Part shown: positions 1-12,279 of the stretch, piece after piece
Layout of the letters: each line of letters starts with the position of its first letter
Numbering within the stretch: the stretch's first letter is position 1
Origin: Peromyscus leucopus
Taxonomy: Eukaryota; Chordata; Mammalia; Rodentia; Cricetidae
NCBI RefSeq assembly: GCF_004664715.2
Contig: NC_051068.1
Span: forward strand, 50,380,953 to 50,444,952
DNA length: 64,000 nt
Direction of reading: 5' to 3'
Position numbers and translations under genes: made by a program
Notes under the pieces: generated by a model
Database searches by the model: none
Seen by the model: the letters and a program-made list of their open reading frames with translations, nothing else
Told to the model about the DNA's origin: nothing

Positions 1-1490
1 AAATACATACACACATCATATATATAAATGATACAAAAATCAAATAAATGGATACTATTTTTCCTCCCTTTCTTTCCAGTCATGTGGCTGAAATATAGAC
101 ACTGGTATATTTCCCCTTGATTATTACATATTTCACCAGAGTCTTTACATGTGCTTTTCCACCTGCCAAAAGACTCAGATTCATCTTTCTAACATAGAAA
201 TCAATTCAAATCAAAATGTAGATGTTACTGTTTTATTGTGGAATGTCTGAATGGAGATTATAGCAAATCTGAGAGTGCTAGCAAAGAGCAAGAACTAGTG
301 GGAGACAGAGTCCTTCCTTCTCCATGGTACTGTTCATGTGGTACTATTTCTTCATGTACTTTTCCTAATCTTCTGCTGAATCATTATCTCTTTCCTGACT
401 GCATAGTAAGCATTTAATTATATTGTGTGCAATAAAACTTTAAACGCATTCTGTAAATGAATACATATACCAAGAGGTTTTGTTTTTTCATTGTTGTATT
501 TTCGAGTCCCCAAAATGCCTTTTGCTTTGGATTGATTATTTAATTGATACTGTTTTCCTTGGTTTGTGTTTCATCAGCACCTTTAGTAATTTCTTCCCAA
601 TTTAGAGAAGATTTTTTCTACTGATTGTATTTTAATTTTAGAATATTGAAAGTATGTTACTTTCCCAGAAGTAAGTTAGTCCCAGGTCTGTATCTGGAAA
701 TCATTATGCTTTCTATGATTTGGAAGTGGAGGGAACAGCAGAATATGGTAGTGTTATGATATTGTCTTGATTTTAGTTCTCAGTCAGCTAATGCTGGTTT
801 TTCTGGTAGAATCCATCTGTTCAAAAAGACCCACAAGTACATGAGCACTGAACCCTGTAAGAGTTAGAATGTGGAATGGGAATGTTTTTTTCTGATTCAT
901 AGTGCACAATTTGAAGTATGCTAGAAGAGAAGTGAACTGTAAAGACACTTTCCCATGAGCAGTGCCTCCCATGGCCTCCAAGTTACAGAAAACCTCTCTA
1001 AGGAAAGAAGAATCACTAACCTGAGGCAGTTCTCTGATGTCCTTTAGCATTCTGTTCTCAATCAACTGTACAATGAACAGTGTATCATTATGTTTAGTCA
1101 TACTTGGTAAAATGCATTTTTTTTTAGCAACAAGTATTCAGAATGGAAACCTGAGTACTATATGTGAACACAGATATTTTATCAGCAATCAAATAGCTCT
1201 ATATTTTGAAAGTAATGGTCTTGTGATCTGTGTTCTAATATTATCTCTTATAAAATGGATCAGGCACTTCAAATTTTGTTCTTGAAATAATGTCTTATAG
1301 AAAGATATCAATTTAGAAGACTCCAGAGAGTTTAGCCTAAATAGCTGACTTAGATCTATCATATTGTCTGGTGCAGCAGTCATCACCTTTACTTATAACT
1401 GTTTATTACATCTAGTCATCAATCACTGTCCTCTGTATTTTGCCCTGATCACATAGCAAAGAAGCAGCATGTTTTGATCTCTGATAGTAT
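1..1490. other. Unassigned AT-rich sequence
   Basis: No repeat family or gene is recognised here. The longest open stretch (minus strand, 784-1101, 105 codons) has no recognisable domain and is not convincing as an exon. The sequence is complex enough to be old unique DNA. Confidence 0.5.
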
Positions 1491-1494
1491 TCAG

Positions 1495-1832
1495 TTGGAT
1501 GATACACTGGCTAGGTTCTTCTTGTTGTTGTTAACTTGACACCAGCTAGTGTCAGCTGGGAGAGGGAGATTCAGTTAAGAAACTGCCTACATAATATCAG
1601 CTTTGGACAAAACTACAGGGCAATTTCTTAGTTAGTGATTGACTGGGGTGATAGGAAGGCCCAGCCGATGGGCTGGTGGTCCTGAGTGCCATGAGAATTC
1701 AAGTTGAGCAAGCCAAACTAGCTGATCAACTAGCACTTGGGTCCCCTGGTCTCCATTCTTCCTGTGGTAAGGTTACTGAATCATGAAAGCATGCTGAGCA
1801 CCTTTTTGTTTCAGTTGGGTGCATGGGAATCC
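1495..1832 (-). repeat. Abundant rodent interspersed repeat, copy 1
   Basis: The stretch reads as the reverse complement of a common rodent interspersed repeat, also present in the opposite sense at 63645-64000. Shared landmarks are 'aacttgacaccagctag', the 'gggctggtggtcctg' block and 'gagcaagcca'. I recognise it as repetitive in rodent genomes but cannot name the family with certainty. Confidence 0.6.
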
Positions 1833-1979
1833 AAACTTTGGTTCTAATGCTTCAACCTCAGGCACTTTTGATGGCTGAGCCTTTTCAGTCCATGATGAGA
1901 ATTTTTTTTTAACATATTTTCTACACTAAATAAAGTGTTAGGTTTTTGTTTTTGTTTTATTTGCCACTTTTTCTGTTGT

Positions 1980-2132
1980 TTTGTCTTTTTGTGACATGGT
2001 TTCTCTGTGTAATATCCTTGGCTGTTATCAGAACTCACCTTGTAGACCAGGTTGTCCTCAAACTCATAGGAATCCACCTGCCTCTGTCTTCCAAGTGCTG
2101 CAATTAAAGGCATGTGCCTCCATGCCTGGCTA
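1980..2132 (-). repeat. B1 SINE, diverged
   Basis: The plus strand shows the reverse complement of a 7SL-derived B1: 'gtttctctgtgtaa', 'gtagaccaggttgtcctcaa', 'ctgcctctgtcttccaagtg' and the terminal 'catgcctggc'. It is diverged, with several changes in the Pol III box region, so it is an old copy. Confidence 0.85.
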
Positions 2133-2133
2133 A

Positions 2134-2990
2134 GATTTTTGTATTTTTTGTCTTAAGTTAAATATGTTATTTTGAGGATTGTTCATATATTTGAATGATA
2201 TGTACAAACACTGTAGAGACAGTCATAACAATGGGAATACTCAAACGGAAGTAGGAAAAAAATTATCCAAACTAATGGGTTACCATATGTTCAAGAACAC
2301 ACACACTTAAACATTGATTAAAATATAGTATTTCCCAATCCCCAAGTACTATATCAGGTTGTCTTTGTTTCTAAATACAAAAAATAGTTATATGGACACT
2401 TAGTTTTATAACTAAATAATAATAATAATGTTGATGATGTTATACTATTCTTAATAACTGTCATATGTGTTCCTATGATTTTTCACTAATATGCCAAATT
2501 ATGATAGTTACTTCAATTGGCTACTATATGTGAGATTATTAATCTAAAATATTTATTAGGAGCCATACAAGTATGTTTAATTAATGTCTTTCAATTGAGT
2601 AATTTTACTTTAACTGATTAATAAAAACATAAAAATGTGGTTATTTATTGAATACTATGTAATTTTGATATATGTATATAATTAATAATATTTGAATCAT
2701 TTAATATATGTTTTTCCTCCTAAACATCATTTCTTTATAATAAAAATATAATAAATTCTTGTATCTTTTAAAAATAAATTATATAATTTTTGTTTTAATA
2801 AACTTTCTGTAAAACCATACTTTCAAAATTCCCTAGGAGAGAGCCTACTATTATTATTTAACTAAATGGACATTGCTTCAAACTGACACATAATTACTTA
2901 CAGTTAAAGTTATAAATTAGTACATCTCTCATCCTTCATAAGAGAGCTTCTTTTTTCAGTAGATAATGACTAACATAGAGCCTCACAACT
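2134..2990. other. AT-rich sequence, nothing recognised
   Basis: Very AT-rich with short (AAT)n and (TA)-rich patches around 2415-2435 and 2640-2800. No gene, SINE or LINE signature is seen. Confidence 0.5.
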
Positions 2991-2994
2991 GATC

Positions 2995-3550
2995 AAATTG
3001 AAGATAATAACAGACTATAGAGATCAGTACTAAATATGACATCAACATCATACCCCTTTCTCCCAAAGTATAGAGATCGTTATAGAAGAGGGGAAAGAAA
3101 GACTGCAAGAACCAGGAGGAAGTGGAGGACTACAAAACAATATAAAACAAAACAAAAACAAGGGATTTTCAAACTGAACCAAGTAGTTACACAACATTTG
3201 TGACAGCACACATAGAACTCAAGCAAGGTCACCCCAGATGAAACCCCAGCCTAGAGAGTGGAATTGGAACGGAAGTTCCAATGCTCACAAAGAAACACTT
3301 GGCAATTGATAGATGCTGTGAGAGGAAGAATGAGTTTTCTGTGTTATGATATGTCAACCACATGCCAATGGCAAGATACATATCCCATAATATATGGTGA
3401 GCACAAATGAACTTGATGGACTTAAAAGAAAAGAAAAAGACACTAAGTTGAGTAAGTAGGGAAGTGGTGTTGGATTGCAGCAGATTGGGGAGAGGGACCT
3501 ACATATGATCAAAATATACAAATTTCTAGATTAAGTAATTAATTATGTAA
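2995..3550 (+). repeat. Old L1 3' UTR fragment
   Basis: Contains the purine-rich L1 3' UTR pattern seen in the other old copies of this window: 'ggaggaagtggaggactac', 'ccacatgccaatggcaaga' and the end 'gagagggacctacatatg' followed by 'atcaaaatata'. No coding part of this copy is visible. Confidence 0.6.
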
Positions 3551-3662
3551 AAAATAAGAGTATTACTTTATGCAATTTTATTTAGGAACCATTAATCCAT
3601 TTTTTTATGTATTTGGTGGTTTCCAATAATACATATAGGCTTTTTATATTCATGGAGATGAG

Positions 3663-4933
3663 TAGAATTTCTTACCAACCACCAGCAGTACAGACACTGA
3701 GAGCAACAATTAATACATGGAACCTCTTGAAACTGAGAAATGTGTGTAAGACAAAGGACACAGTAAATAAGACAAAGTAACAGCCTACAGAATGGGAAAA
3801 GATCTTTACCAACCTCACATCTGACAGAGGGCTGATATCCATAATATATAAAGAATTCAAGAAAGTAGACATGAAAATACCAAATAATCCAATTAAAAAA
3901 TGGGCTACATAGCTAAACAGAAAATTCTGAAGTGAAGAATCTCAAATCGCCAAAAGACATTTAAGGAATTGCTCTACATCCTTAGTCATCAGGGAAATGC
4001 AAATCAAAATGACTCTGAGATACTATCTTACATCTGTCAGAATGGCTAAAATCAAAATCACTGAAGACAGCTTATGTTAGAGAGGATGTGGAGCAAGAGG
4101 AACACTCTTAAACTGTTAGTGGGAGTGCAAACTTGTACAGCCACTTTGGAAATCAGTATGGTGGTTTCTCAGAAAATTGGGAATCAATCTCCCTCAAGAT
4201 CCTGCTATACCACTCTTGGGCATATACCCAAGAAATACGGAATCATATTACAAGGACACATGCTCTGCTGTGTTCATTGCAGCATTATTCATAATAGCCA
4301 GAATCTGGAAACAACCTAGATGCTCCTCAACCAAAGAATGGATTAAAAAAAAATGTGATATATATACACAATGAACTATTACTTAGCTGTAAAAAACAAT
4401 GACATCATGAAATTTGCAGGCAAATGGATGGAACTAGAAAATATCATCCTGAGTAAGGTAACTCAGACTTAGAAAGACAAACATGGTATGTACTCACCCA
4501 TAAGAGGATACTAGAAATAAAGCAAAGGATAACCAGACTACAACTCACAACTTCACAGAAACTACCTAATGAGGAGGACCCAAAGAGGGACACATGGATC
4601 ACTCTGGAAAGGGGAAACAGATGAGATCTCCATGAGTAAACTGGGGGTGAGGAGGAGCAATAGAGGCTAGGGGATGGGGTATGAGAACATAAGGGAATGG
4701 AATGGTTGAGCTGGAACAGGGATGGAGTGGGAGAACAATGAAAGAGATGTTAGAGGGAGACATCATGGGGAAAGGGAGAAACTGGGTGTTAGGCAAGTTC
4801 CCAGGAATCCACAAAAATGACCCCAGCAGTAGTGGAGAGGGTACCTGAACTGGCTTACCCTAGTAATCACATTGGTGAATACCCTAGCTGTCATCATAGA
4901 CCCTTAATCTGGTAACTGATGGAAACAGATGGA
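3663..4933 (+). mobile_element. L1 3' end (ORF2 C-terminus and 3' UTR), 5' truncated
   Basis: Reads as the last part of L1 ORF2 (plus strand), interrupted by stops and frameshifts. Pieces in 4074-4374 give recognisable ORF2 C-terminal phrases such as 'LLGIYPRNTESYYKDTCSAV' and 'MVVSQKIGNQSPSRSCYTTL' in different frames. The 3' UTR follows ('ggacacatggatcactctgg', 'cagtagtggagagggtacc'). It breaks at about 4933 where ERV sequence begins. The 3' UTR subtype matches the L1 at 55921-57186. Confidence 0.85.
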
Positions 4934-5122
4934 TTTTTTGTCTGAATCTGTCAAATGTTAATGGAGTAGACATTTTTTAGAAAAAAAAACTCACTAGAGA
5001 GGTGTAAGTGTATAAATTTGAAAGACATTATAAGATAGTTCTATTAGTAATATAAGTTAGGATAGAAAGTCAATCAGGCACATTTTGGACTTACCAAAAT
5101 TGGATAGATAATGGAAGTGTTT

Positions 5123-5184
<62 letters not shown>

Positions 5185-5575
5185 TTCCTTCCTTCCTTTC
5201 TTCCTTCCTTCCTTCCTTTCTTTCTTTCTTTCTTTCTTCTTTTTGTTGTTGTTTTGTTTTTTGAGACAGGGTTTCTCTGTGTAGCTTTGCGTTGTTCCTG
5301 GAACTCATTTGGTAGCCTAGGCTGGCCTTGAACTCACAGAGATCCACCTGGCTCTGCCTCCCAAGTGCTGGGATTAAAGGCAAGTGCCACCACTGCCTGG
5401 CAAAATATATTGCTTTATTTTCTCTGAGTTTATCAAATGCAAATGGACTACACATTGTTTAAGTATTTATTGCTTGTATATATTGTATACAGTTATTATA
5501 CTTATTGGATATACTTTTTCTTGCATTAGTTATAAGCTTTTTTAATTTTAGACAAAAAGGGGAAATGTGGTGATG
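4934..5575 (+). mobile_element. 3' end of an ERV internal region (plus strand)
   Basis: This stretch matches, in opposite orientation, the last internal part of the ERV at 15922-24853: 'ttgaaagacattataagata' pairs with the complement of 16560-16620, and 5403-5575 pairs with the complement of 16381-16530. It ends in a polypurine tract (5562-5575, 'acaaaaaggggaaa') directly before an LTR, as expected for a 3' LTR. It is interrupted by a B1 at 5121-5401. The 5' part of the provirus is missing. Confidence 0.75.
5121..5401 (-). repeat. B1 SINE with long (TTTC)n/(TTCC)n tail
   Basis: A B1 on the minus strand (body about 5258-5401) whose 3' A-rich tail has expanded into a (TTTC)n/(TTCC)n microsatellite on the plus strand (about 5121-5239). 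The tract is interrupted by TTCC units, suggesting a growing tail. It interrupts the ERV 3' internal sequence. Confidence 0.9.
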
Positions 5576-6069
5576 TTGTGTTCCCCAAAATATTGTGTAC
5601 CCTAATAAAATTATCTGGGGTCAGAGAACAGAACAGTCACAAGATACAGAGGCCAGAAAATGGTGGCACACTCCCCTTTAATCCTATCACTTGGAAGGCA
5701 GAGATCCATCCAGATCTCTGTGAGTTTAAAGCTATACTGGAAACAGCCAGGCATGGTGACACATGCCTTTAATCCCAGAAAGTGAGCCTTTAATCCCAGG
5801 AAGTGATGGCAGAAAGCAAAAAGGTATGTAAGGTGTGAGCACCAGGAACTAGGCTGTTTAAGCGTTTAGGCTTTTGAGCAACAGTTCAACTGAGATTCAT
5901 TCTGGATGAGGACACAGAGATTTCCAGTCTGAGGAAATAGGATCAGCTAAAGAATTGGTGGGGTGAGGTGGCTGTGGCTTGTTCTGCTTCTCTAATCTTC
6001 CAGCATTCACCCCAATACTTGGCTCCAGGTTTGTTTTTTATTAATAAGCCATTTAAGATTCATGCTACA
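5576..6069 (+). repeat. ERVK-type LTR (3' LTR), plus strand
   Basis: Starts TGTGGTGATG and ends CTACA, giving the canonical TG...CA ends. It contains 'gtgttccccaaaatattgtg' and an 'aataaa' signal near the start, as in other rodent ERVK LTRs of this type, and internal B1-like pieces. The polypurine tract just upstream shows that it is the 3' LTR of a partly lost provirus, not a solo LTR. A related LTR lies on the minus strand at 39731-40272. It may belong to the RMER17/BGLII-like group, but the name is uncertain. Confidence 0.8.
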
Positions 6070-6074
6070 GTCCT

Positions 6075-6195
6075 CCACTGTCTAAGATTTGCTGTCCAGA
6101 AACTTGCTATGTAGATCAGCCTAGCCTCAAACTCAGAGATCTGCCAGTCTCAGCCTACCCAATCCTGGGATTGAAGCCCCACCACCTGGCTCTGA
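6075..6195 (-). repeat. Degenerate B1-like fragment
   Basis: The reverse complement of a B1 is still visible in 'ctatgtagatcagcctagcc', 'tcaaactcagagatctgcc' and 'gggattgaagcc', but divergence is high. Confidence 0.6.
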
Positions 6196-6630
6196 ACTTT
6201 TCTTTAGCTCATTTACACAAGTTGGAAACTTAGCTGGGTGGGATCTTGCCCTAAGATCACCACTCCCTATATTCCATTTTTTAATTCATTTATATCCTTG
6301 AACATGGAACATAGCTTCATTCCATTTCCTGGTGCTCTTTTTCTCCTCCAATATTACAATTTTTAATTTATCCTGTTCAGCTTGCTCCTTTTCATTATAA
6401 ATCTTTACAATCATGAACACTAGTAACCACATGACAGATTCTACACTAGGCTGTTTTAAGAGTTCCTCTGTCAAGGGAATTGATCCAAAATTCTTCATTT
6501 TGCCTCAGGAATAATCTTTGGACAAGGGCAAAAGGCAGCCACTTTCCAAACCAAAGTATCACAACAATTATCTCTCAGCAATATACTTCAATTCTTCTCT
6601 TTTAAAACATCTTGAATGAGCCCCGAACAG

Positions 6631-6788
6631 TTTTTTTTTGGTTTTTCGAGACAGGGTTTCTCTTGTGTAGCTTTGTGCCTTTCCTGGAACTCACTTGGTA
6701 GCCCAGGCTGGCCTCGAACTCACAGAGATCCGCCTGGCTCTGCCTCCCGAGTGCTGGGATTAAAGGCGTGCGCCACCACCGCCCGGCT
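6631..6788 (-). repeat. B1 SINE, young, first of a pair
   Basis: Near-consensus B1 of the cricetid type in reverse complement, ending 'gccaccaccgcccggc'. Its poly(A) shows as a T-run at 6631-6639. It lies in the tail region of the next B1, and the pair shares one outer target duplication (CCCGAACAGTT at 6622-6632 and 7043-7053). Confidence 0.95.
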
Positions 6789-7042
6789 GATTTTTGTGGG
6801 TTTTTTTTGTTTTTTTTTTTTTGTTTGTTTTTTTTTTTTTTTTTTTTTTGTTGTTGTTTTTGGTTTTTTTTTTTTTTTTTTTTTTGTTTTTGTTTTTGTT
6901 TTTTGAGACAGGGTTTCTCTGTGTAGCTTTGCGCCTTTCCTGGGGCTCACTTGGTAGCCCAGGCTGACCTCGAACTCACAGAGATCCTCCTGGCTCTGCC
7001 TCCCGAGTGCTGGGATTAAAGGCGTGCGCCACCAACGCCCGG
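6789..7042 (-). repeat. B1 SINE, young, with T-rich tail
   Basis: Second near-consensus B1 in reverse complement (body about 6903-7042). A T/G-rich tract (about 6790-6902) represents its long A-rich tail. Its 5' end touches the right copy of the CCCGAACAGTT duplication, so this B1 probably inserted first and the other B1 landed in its tail. Confidence 0.95.
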
Positions 7043-7600
7043 CCCGAACAGTTCTTATAACACTTATCATCTCTGTCTTCCATTCTCCTACTAGTATGGC
7101 CCATTAAGCAGTGCTTAAAGATATTCTACTGCTTTCATAACACAAAGTACCAAACTCCAAATGCCTCCAAACAAAAACATGGTCAGGTCAATCACAGAAA
7201 TACCCTAATCTATGGTACCAACTTCTGTCTTACAGTTTTTATTGCTGTGAAGAGACATCATGACCATAACAACTCTTGTAAAGAAAGTTTTAATTAGTAT
7301 GGTTCACTTACAGTTTCAGAGTATCAGTCCATTATCATCATGGTGGGAACACGGCAGTATGCAGGCAGACATTGTGCTCCAGAGGTAGCTGAGAGTCCTA
7401 CATCTTGTAAGCAACAGGAGGTCAACTGAGACACTGGGCAGTATTCTGAGCATAAGAAACATCAAAGCCTGCCCCCACAGTGACACACTTCCTCCAACAA
7501 GGTCATGCCAACTCCAACAAAGCCAAGCCTCCTAATAGTGCCACTTCCTATGAGATTATGGGGGTCAATTAAATTCATGGTGCTGAGGTCCTTAAACATT

Positions 7601-9880
7601 CTCTTTTATACTTTTATATACTTTATATATACAATATACTTTGATATTTTTTACCTCTATGAACTACTACCCTATCTTCCCCACCTCCCTGCCCTACTGA
7701 CTTTATGTTTTAAAGTTTGACTAAACATTCAAGGATTGTTTCATGACAGCAGTCTTCATGATACTTTGCTTGGTTCTAGTCTTTTCAAAACTTCCAAGGT
7801 TATTGCTTATTTTCTCTGAACCAGTATTCAGTTTCATTTTTTTCAGCAAGAGATGGCATCCTAACAAAGGTTTCCTAGGAGTCCTATAGTTCTGTGTCAT
7901 CAGTATTTCCTTGCTAGGGAGTAATCCAAGCCTGACTTGGTATATTGTTCATCATTAACTGAGAAAATATTTAAATATTATGACTGATCACCTTGAGCTT
8001 TCCCCAGGTTCAGGTCAAGCTAAAATGCCTCTTCCACAGTCTTTTTCCTGAAGTTATGTATGGTAGGTTTCTATATTGCTCAGGGCAAAACATCATAGAG
8101 ATTCAAATTTCTAATTGTATGCCAAGACTCAGGCCTTGGATGCTGCCCTATTCCTACATTCTTATAATCTTAATCTCACAGCCTACTGAAACCACCAAGC
8201 AGTAGAGTAAAACCAGGTCCTTGCTGCTCTGAGCTGTCCAATGTTGAGTTTTACTTTGGTCTAGTATTGTTACATTCCATCGCAGATGATATTAAGACAA
8301 AAAAAAAAAAAAGAATTGTAATCTGGGGCTGGATTTACATGTGTAAAAGTGCTGGGTACAGGCAGGCTTGGGGATGAGAACTATTAGAGTCTGCCTAGTG
8401 TTAGGTTTCCCCAATATGTTACCAAGTTCCAAACATAAGTCCTGTGTTTACAACTGCCTCTTATTCTCAGTGAATGGATTCTTGCTACAAAATTATACTT
8501 TGTGCATAGTGTTGACCACCTGTGCTGATGCTGGCTCATGCTTGATTCTCATAGTTACTAGGACCTACATAATATATAAGGTACCCTTCAGTCTATGTTT
8601 CTACTGGAAGAAGTCCACATGGCAAGTGATTTTCCCAGTTGTGTGCCTACTGCTGTAGGTAGAAACTCTATTGCCAAGCTCTTGTCTAGTGATAGCTATC
8701 CAGCCTGTGGTGAAGGGTTGCAAAGTCTTACTAGTCTTGATATGCTGTAGATATGTTCTCAGTTGCCAAGGCAGATGGTAACCTGGTTCACATATTTTTC
8801 TCATAGCCACAGGAAAGTTCAAATCTATAGGTAGGAATACTAACCTATGCTAAAGTTGGCATAATATAAACTAAAGCATGAATTTCTCTAACTGGTGCTT
8901 ATGTCTGGTTTGATGTTAGGGTAAGACTTGATGCTGCCTTTGATAATTTTAGTCTGAATATAGGAAGCTGGGCTTTCTGCTTATACTTGTACTTCAACAC
9001 ACTGCCTGATATTGACCTCTATGATAGTTTCCTCTTATGTTAGCATCCGTGCCCTTCACTTAGCAGTAATCTTGAGCCCTTCTCTACTCCCAGAGGTTTG
9101 TGAAGAGGTAACAAAGTCAGTCTTTCTCTCACCATGTCTAAATATCTCAAGAAACTAAGTTTATTTGTACTGACTTGGTGATATAGGACCAGAGAACTGT
9201 CCTACACTGACGCCTGTTCATCACAGTGAGCTTATTACTGAGTTGTAGTACTCCTTTCCTGTCCTCAAGTAGTAACATCAACTTTTCTGGAGAAGTATGA
9301 CTTTAGCTAGGAGACCAAAGACAAAGAAAGGATTTCATTTAAGTCCAGCAAGATGAAGAATCAAGATTGATTGGGATTTCTTACAGAGTCACCGGTAAAA
9401 AGTTACCTAGAAGAACACTGACAGAATACTGGTGAGTTACACTACGGTAGAAAACGTTCCAGTGTCCAGAAACTGTTAACTCCTTACACACGCTTAGAGG
9501 GGTGGGGGAAGCAGGGCCAGGGTCTCAGATATTGCCTCAAAAGATACTTCCTGAGTAGTCTCTTGTGAGTTACTCTTGACCTGCTTGTGCAATGCCTGAT
9601 GAGCCCTCCCATTCCTCCATAAAGAAATGCTCACCAGGACCAATCTTGAGATAGTCTCTTGTGCTAATTACAGCTACACGGAGGAAGGTGCAAGCTTCTA
9701 CATCATTTGTGAAAAGAGACATGTGTTTCTGTATTTCACTGCTTAGAGCTTGGGAAGGTGGACATGAGCAATTATTTGCTTCCTGCTTTCTTCAATGAGT
9801 CATTGTTGCTGTTAAAATAAATCAAGCACAGTGGTCTCTCACTTGCCTCTTTCAGACCTTGGAAGTGTGTGAAAAGTTAT
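7601..9880. other. Unassigned sequence, no gene recognised
   Basis: No confident repeat or gene. A short T/A-rich patch (7605-7660) and an A12 run (8299-8312) are present. The plus-strand frame 8368-8658 (96 codons) is Cys/Leu-rich but shows no known domain. The block 9400-9830 reads like an old interspersed repeat, but I cannot identify it. Confidence 0.4.
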
Positions 9881-11985
9881 TTCATGTGTGAATATTTATT
9901 CAAATTTCTAGACAGTAGGCAAAAATAACACAAGTATACTTTAGTTGACTTTGCCTTCTAAATCAATCATCCTAGTTTGAGATTGAGATGGAGAAAATAA
10001 TGAAAATAATAAATAATGATTTCTTTGTTATAATTGTACAGCTTATAACTGTCTCTGTATAAAATAGTTCCTATATTAATTTATTTCATAATTCAAAACA
10101 CATTAAATGTTATATATAGCAAACTGAATTTTAATATTCAAAATAGGTAAGTAAAAAGTAGTTGACTGATAGTTAAATTTGTAAAGATGATTTCTAAATT
10201 ATGATAGAAATATATGGATTTAGTATTGGAATTTTTTATCTTAGGTTATATTTAATAAAATATTAAGTATAACATTTTAGTGAGGCTAGGGCAAGACAGT
10301 CATCAGAAGCATGAAAATTTGCCAAAATTTTGGAATAATGAAGTTGCTTTATCCATGAAAGCAGAGGAGAGAAAATAGCTATACAGATTTAGACAGATTC
10401 TGTGTAATAAAATTCAAATTATGAATAAGTCTTATCAGGTAGAAAAAAAGAGTGAATTGCAGGCTCAGTAATTAAAGTAATTACAAGTCTATTGAGACAA
10501 ATAGCTGGACTATGTCTTTGCTCTAAGCATCTGCCCTTTCATCCAGAAGAAGAGGAGGCAGTTGTTGTAAAATAAAATAAAATGACATTTGTCAGAGGAA
10601 TCTAAACTCTGTGTGTGTATTCAGATATATGAAAGAAAACTGAATACATAATGTCAGTGAATATCACCAAAACTTTCATTATTCTAGGTGATGATGCTTC
10701 AAGGTAGAATAGATAAGATCTCTGGTGAGGTTTCCCATGGGGGTGGGGGGTGGATTGCATGATGGTATAGCATCCTGAGCAGTAAAACAGATCTCTTAAT
10801 TTCACAAAAATACATATCAAGGTATGAATTACAAACCCAAAGCATAGGGTTACTATATGTATATAATTTCAGCCTAGTTATCACAAATGCTTTTGGAAAA
10901 GTATGGGGAACTGTTGCTGAAGCAAATCTACAATGTAAATTTTATTGAGATGAGCCATGGAAGGTCATCAGCTAACCAGCAAGATTGAAGCTAGTTGTGG
11001 GTCTCACGAAAGTAATCATGGTAGCTCTCCACTAGAAACAACATGCTACACATCCATTTCAGTATTGACCATATTCCTGTGAATATAAATTAGATTTTAT
11101 TGATAGGTAATTTAATTTTTCTCTTATCTCATGTAAATTAGTAGTAACCAGTAGCAAGAAGGATAAAGGAAAACTATTTATTTCACTAACTTTTGTTCAG
11201 GTTCTCAGACTTGACAGCAGGCACCTTTACTTTCTTAGCTGCCTTATTACTTATCAGAGTAATTTTTAAAACATCTCTACTGGACATGAGCCTGCAACTC
11301 AGAGCAAACCATTTCAACCAGATATCTGTACTTTTGCATCTTTCATTTTAGAATTTAATGACATCATGGAATACAGTACAGGCATATTATAGGCATTTAC
11401 ATAAACATTACTATTGGATTACATATGTTTGTAACCCTATGTGTCCCACTTTTGAATGGACAATATAAAAGAAGCACTGGATGGAATTTATATTGGTTGT
11501 TATAATTGTTGCCATAGTTAATTCATAATTTTTTTATTTTCTGCATTTCATTTCCCATGTTGCACTCATTAAGCTACCCACCCTTTTATACTATGAAGTC
11601 TAACTCACACTCACACACACACTTTCATACTATGAAGTCTGATAGCCACACCCACATCTGTTCTCATCAGACTTCCTTCCTTGACAGTTTTCTTGGCTCC
11701 AGGTTCAGTACAGGACTGGTCTAAATTCTCATTACAAACGATCTAAGTTTACAAGGTCACATGTTTCTCTATTTTGAGTATTGTTCAACTTTAATAGCTC
11801 TTTATCATTTGAAAGTCTGGAAATTAAATTAGTACCACAACGATAAATTGTTTTAATTTAATTTAATGATTTAATTGTTTCCTTTTGTAAAAGCAACTCA
11901 GCCATAAGTAAATAAACTCACTCATCTCAACAAATATTGAGTTTGTTGTAGCTATCTGTAATACTTGCTGGTTGGTGAGTTGCTT
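9881..11985. other. AT-rich, mostly unique sequence
   Basis: No gene recognised. It includes a G-rich patch 'gggggtggggggtgg' at about 10739-10753 and a short (CA)-rich patch flanked by a 13-bp repeat 'actatgaagtcta/g' (about 11590 and 11630). Confidence 0.45.
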
Positions 11986-11989
11986 CTGT

Positions 11990-12118
11990 TTGAGACAAAA
12001 TTTTACTCTATAGTTGTACTTATTCAGAATCTCTTCAAGTCAGTCAAGCTGGATTCAAACTAACAGCAATAATCCTGCAGCTGCTTCCTGAGTGCTGGAA
12101 TTACAGCCCTGGGCATAG
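11990..12118 (-). repeat. Old B1/PB1-like SINE fragment
   Basis: Weak reverse complement of a B1: 'tgagacaaaattttactcta', 'caagctggattcaaact' and 'cctgagtgctggaattac'. Strongly diverged. Confidence 0.5.
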
Positions 12119-12279
12119 TAAATGATCCAGAAGTTATCATTAACTAATAGGTTGTCTGCCCTTGGCAATGGCTGTAGCACCTAAAGTAGCAGGTATGTGT
12201 ATATTTTCTGTAGAAGTGTCTGCAAATACAGCAAATGACAACTTTTCATACTGAAGAACAACAGATCTTGAAGTTGAAA

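Larger units (their letters stand above)
6196..7600. repeat. Old composite rodent repeat split by two B1 copies
   Basis: Both sides of the B1 pair (6196-6630 and 7053-7600) read as parts of one common rodent repeat: 'agttggaaacttagctgg', 'ggacaagggcaaaaggcag', then 'ttgctgtgaagagacatcat', 'cagtccattatcatcatgg' and 'agtgacacacttcctccaac'. I recognise the pattern as highly repeated in rodents but not with a secure family name. No coding potential is visible. Confidence 0.55.

Noticed and set aside
784..1101. 105-codon minus-strand ORF with a fairly protein-like composition
   Set aside because: No domain or family recognised, no flanking exon found, and splice-like signals cut through it. ORFs of this length are expected by chance in 64 kb on two strands.
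5057..5455. 132-codon minus ORF with Lys/Glu/Arg repeats
   Set aside because: It is translated B1 and its (TTTC)n tail.
6616..7070. Phe-rich plus ORF and Lys-rich minus ORF
   Set aside because: Both are the T-rich tract and B1 pair read in frame.
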